A DNA stretch of 32,469 nucleotides from NCBI GenBank assembly GCA_027365515.1, contig DAHXMK010000022.1:1-32469 (forward strand), given 5' to 3'. Under the pieces are notes generated by a model, which searched no databases, was not told where the DNA came from, and worked only from the letters and a program-made list of their open reading frames with translations. The position numbers and the translations under genes were made by a program. This stretch comes from Candidatus Aminicenantota bacterium. Lineage in GTDB: Bacteria; Acidobacteriota; UBA4820; DSQY01. Below, in pieces: positions 31,073 through 32,469 of this stretch (positions are counted from its first letter, which is position 1; each line of letters begins with the position of its first letter).

Positions 31073-31395
31073 GGACTATGAACCTTCGGGAGCGCCCGCC
31101 TTCGGTTGAGCACACAAATCCTCAATAGCTCGAAGAGTTGACCGCGACCGCTAAGACCACGGGGGAAGAAGCCTTCAACTACGGAGGAGCGACGCTCCGC
31201 GCGCTCCCAAGCTCGTCCTGGCTCCGCGCATCCGTACTGAATTCCCCTAGCCGCTGTCCATTTTTCTTGGTGCCGTTCTGTCCCCGTGGCTTGGCCTCTT
31301 CGCTCTTCTTGCTCTTATGAAGGCTCTGCCGGTAAAATGGCCTAGGCGTTGCGGAGAGGCCGCGGCCAATCGTTATCATCATCAGGAGACCGAGA
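31073..31395. other. Intergenic region between ssrA and the phosphofructokinase gene
   Basis: These 323 bases lie between divergent units and contain no convincing gene. A hairpin-forming GGAGCGACGCTCC lies around 31186-31198. A plausible promoter for the downstream gene is TTGCTC (31309-31314), an 18-base spacer and TAAAAT (31333-31338). The size and GC-rich hairpins leave room for a small RNA, but I cannot identify one. Confidence 0.4.
31309..31338 (+). promoter_or_regulatory. Possible promoter of the phosphofructokinase gene
   Basis: TTGCTC (31309-31314), an 18-base spacer and TAAAAT (31333-31338), 57 bases before the start codon. Confidence 0.35.
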
Positions 31396-32469
31396 ATGAC
31401 TGCTGACAATGAAGCTAACATCCACCCTCTGAAAAGAATCGCGTTGCTCTTTTCCGGCGGGCCGGCGCCAAGCGCCAATGCCGTCATATCTTCGGCGGCG
31501 CTCTCTTTCCTTGACCACGGAATAGAGGTCATCGGGATGGTGGAGGGCTTTTCTCATCTGGAATCGGTCTCGTCCGGTTTGGTTGAAGGGCAACACTACC
31601 TGGTGCTCGATCCAACAATCTCGAAAATACGAAACGAGCGCGGGGTTTATATTCGCTCATCGAGGGCCAACCCAGGCAAAGCGATAAAGTGCCAGGCGGA
31701 CCTGTCCGACCCGAAGAAACGCGAGAAGCTGAAGGCGGTGGTGGATGGACTTAAGAGCTTGAAGGTGGACGCTCTCGTGACGATGGGAGGCGATGACACC
31801 CTCAAGACGGCGAACTTCATCCATCTCATGGGGATGCCGACGATCCACGTCCCCAAAACCATTGACAACGATTACTTCGGCATCGCCTGGACCTTCGGCT
31901 TCTGGACGGCCGTGGACGCGGCAAAGGTTCCGCTTCTTACGCTGAAAGCGGACGCCGATTCTACGAACGCATACTTTCTCGTCGAGATGATGGGGCGCAA
32001 GGCTGGCTGGATAACCTATGCCGCCGGATTGGCTGCCGAGGCATGCGCCATGATAGCCGCCGAGGAGATCGAGGGCGACCTCGACCTTGAAGCCCTGGCA
32101 TCAAGCCTTGCTGACATGATCATCGCGAGAGACGCCGACGGCAGGACCGCCGGGATCATCTGCATCGCAGAGGGGCTCGCCGACAAGCTGCCGGAGTCGG
32201 CGAAGCCCAAGGAGATTGACCAGCACGGCAACGTTTATTTCGGCAAGGCCGAGCTTTGCAAGACGCTGGCCGACCGCATTTCCGCCATCTACAAGGAGCG
32301 CACAGGCAGGCAGAAGAAGATCAACCCTAAGCAGATCGGCTACGAAACAAGGACAGCCGCGCCGATAGCATACGACACCGTCCTCGCCTCGATGCTCGGC
32401 TATGGGGCCTACAGGCTCGCTTCCGAGGGAAAGTTCGGCCACATGGTCAGCGTCAGGGACAACTTCGAC
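31396..32469 (+). CDS. pfp: PPi-type 6-phosphofructokinase (3' end outside window)
   Basis: 358 codons are visible and the frame is still open at the right edge. The protein is of the phosphofructokinase superfamily: LLFSGGPAPSANAVI at the N-terminus, TMGGDDTLKTA, then PKTIDNDYFG and MGRKAGW. GGDD instead of GGDGS and the Lys in PKTIDND are the residues that mark pyrophosphate-dependent enzymes rather than ATP-dependent ones (GGDGS, PGTIDND). It would interconvert fructose 6-phosphate and fructose 1,6-bisphosphate reversibly using PPi. AGGAG at 31384-31388 precedes ATG 31396. The first motif has PSAN where PGMN or PGLN is usual. Confidence 0.88.
   Translation, partial: MTADNEANIHPLKRIALLFSGGPAPSANAVISSAALSFLDHGIEVIGMVEGFSHLESVSSGLVEGQHYLVLDPTISKIRNERGVYIRSSRANPGKAIKCQADLSDPKKREKLKAVVDGLKSLKVDALVTMGGDDTLKTANFIHLMGMPTIHVPKTIDNDYFGIAWTFGFWTAVDAAKVPLLTLKADADSTNAYFLVEMMGRKAGWITYAAGLAAEACAMIAAEEIEGDLDLEALASSLADMIIARDADGRTAGIICIAEGLADKLPESAKPKEIDQHGNVYFGKAELCKTLADRISAIYKERTGRQKKINPKQIGYETRTAAPIAYDTVLASMLGYGAYRLASEGKFGHMVSVRDNFD

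Noticed and set aside
30615..31115. Several open frames across the ssrA region
   Set aside because: The region is a clear tmRNA gene with tRNA-like ends, tag frame, promoter and terminator; the frames are incidental.
31179..31532. A 117-residue minus-strand frame with a hydrophobic stretch
   Set aside because: It overlaps the start of the phosphofructokinase gene in antisense and has no binding site or family match.

Overview
The window is GC-rich, densely packed bacterial DNA from a Gram-negative organism. It encodes outer-membrane-lipoprotein-like and exported proteins, BatD/BatE-type envelope proteins, a lipoprotein, a GspE-like ATPase and signal-peptide-bearing M16 peptidases. I cannot name the taxon. 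The mix (EF-G-like paralogue, PPi-type phosphofructokinase, glutaryl-CoA dehydrogenase, M16 pair, REP-associated transposases) would suit an uncultured deltaproteobacterial- or Acidobacteriota-like lineage, but that is a guess. The only RNA gene I see is ssrA (tmRNA); there is no rRNA, tRNA or CRISPR array.

Layout. 1-891: 3' end of an exported Ig-like protein. 991-3672: EF-G-like GTPase, a strong terminator, and a DUF2231 membrane protein. 3669-5691: promoter, TPP riboswitch and thiC. 5708-6892 (minus): glutaryl-CoA dehydrogenase. 7090-11853: promoter and a three-gene operon of a degenerate GspE-like ATPase, a small conserved protein and a TPR-ClpB/C-like AAA+ protein. 11923-12807: DUF2892 membrane protein, an unlisted 31-residue membrane peptide gene, thioredoxin and an FmdB-type zinc ribbon. 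12892-13295: AT-rich non-coding stretch. 13296-19313 (minus): an operon-like run of batD, batE, a TPR membrane protein, a P-loop kinase, a DHH phosphoesterase and an ElbB-like protein. 19503-23223: two M16 peptidase subunits ending in a strong terminator. 23269-23916 (minus): methyltransferase. 24080-25840: promoter, rhodanese, MauE/DoxX-like protein and membrane-anchored MsrB. 25905-30640 (minus): an accessory island with gene fragments, a lipoprotein, an alpha/beta hydrolase and two different REP-associated tyrosine transposases (RAYTs), each inside its own 18-bp inverted repeat. 30648-31072 (minus): ssrA with promoter and terminator. 31396-end: PPi-type phosphofructokinase, cut by the window edge.

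Most notable. (1) The GspE-like/small protein/TPR-Clp operon combines two ATPases that have each lost key catalytic residues while keeping nucleotide-binding loops; this is the best candidate for an undescribed machine. (2) Two unrelated RAYT units, each with element-specific inverted repeats, have landed in one low-GC cargo region, and one has split the 5' end of a hydrolase gene. (3) Many gene junctions are TTGA or GTGA overlaps with non-ATG starts, pointing to heavy use of translational coupling.

The thioredoxin, rhodanese, MsrB and DUF2892 genes form a redox/sulfur theme. The batD-E run and the M16 pair point to envelope maintenance.
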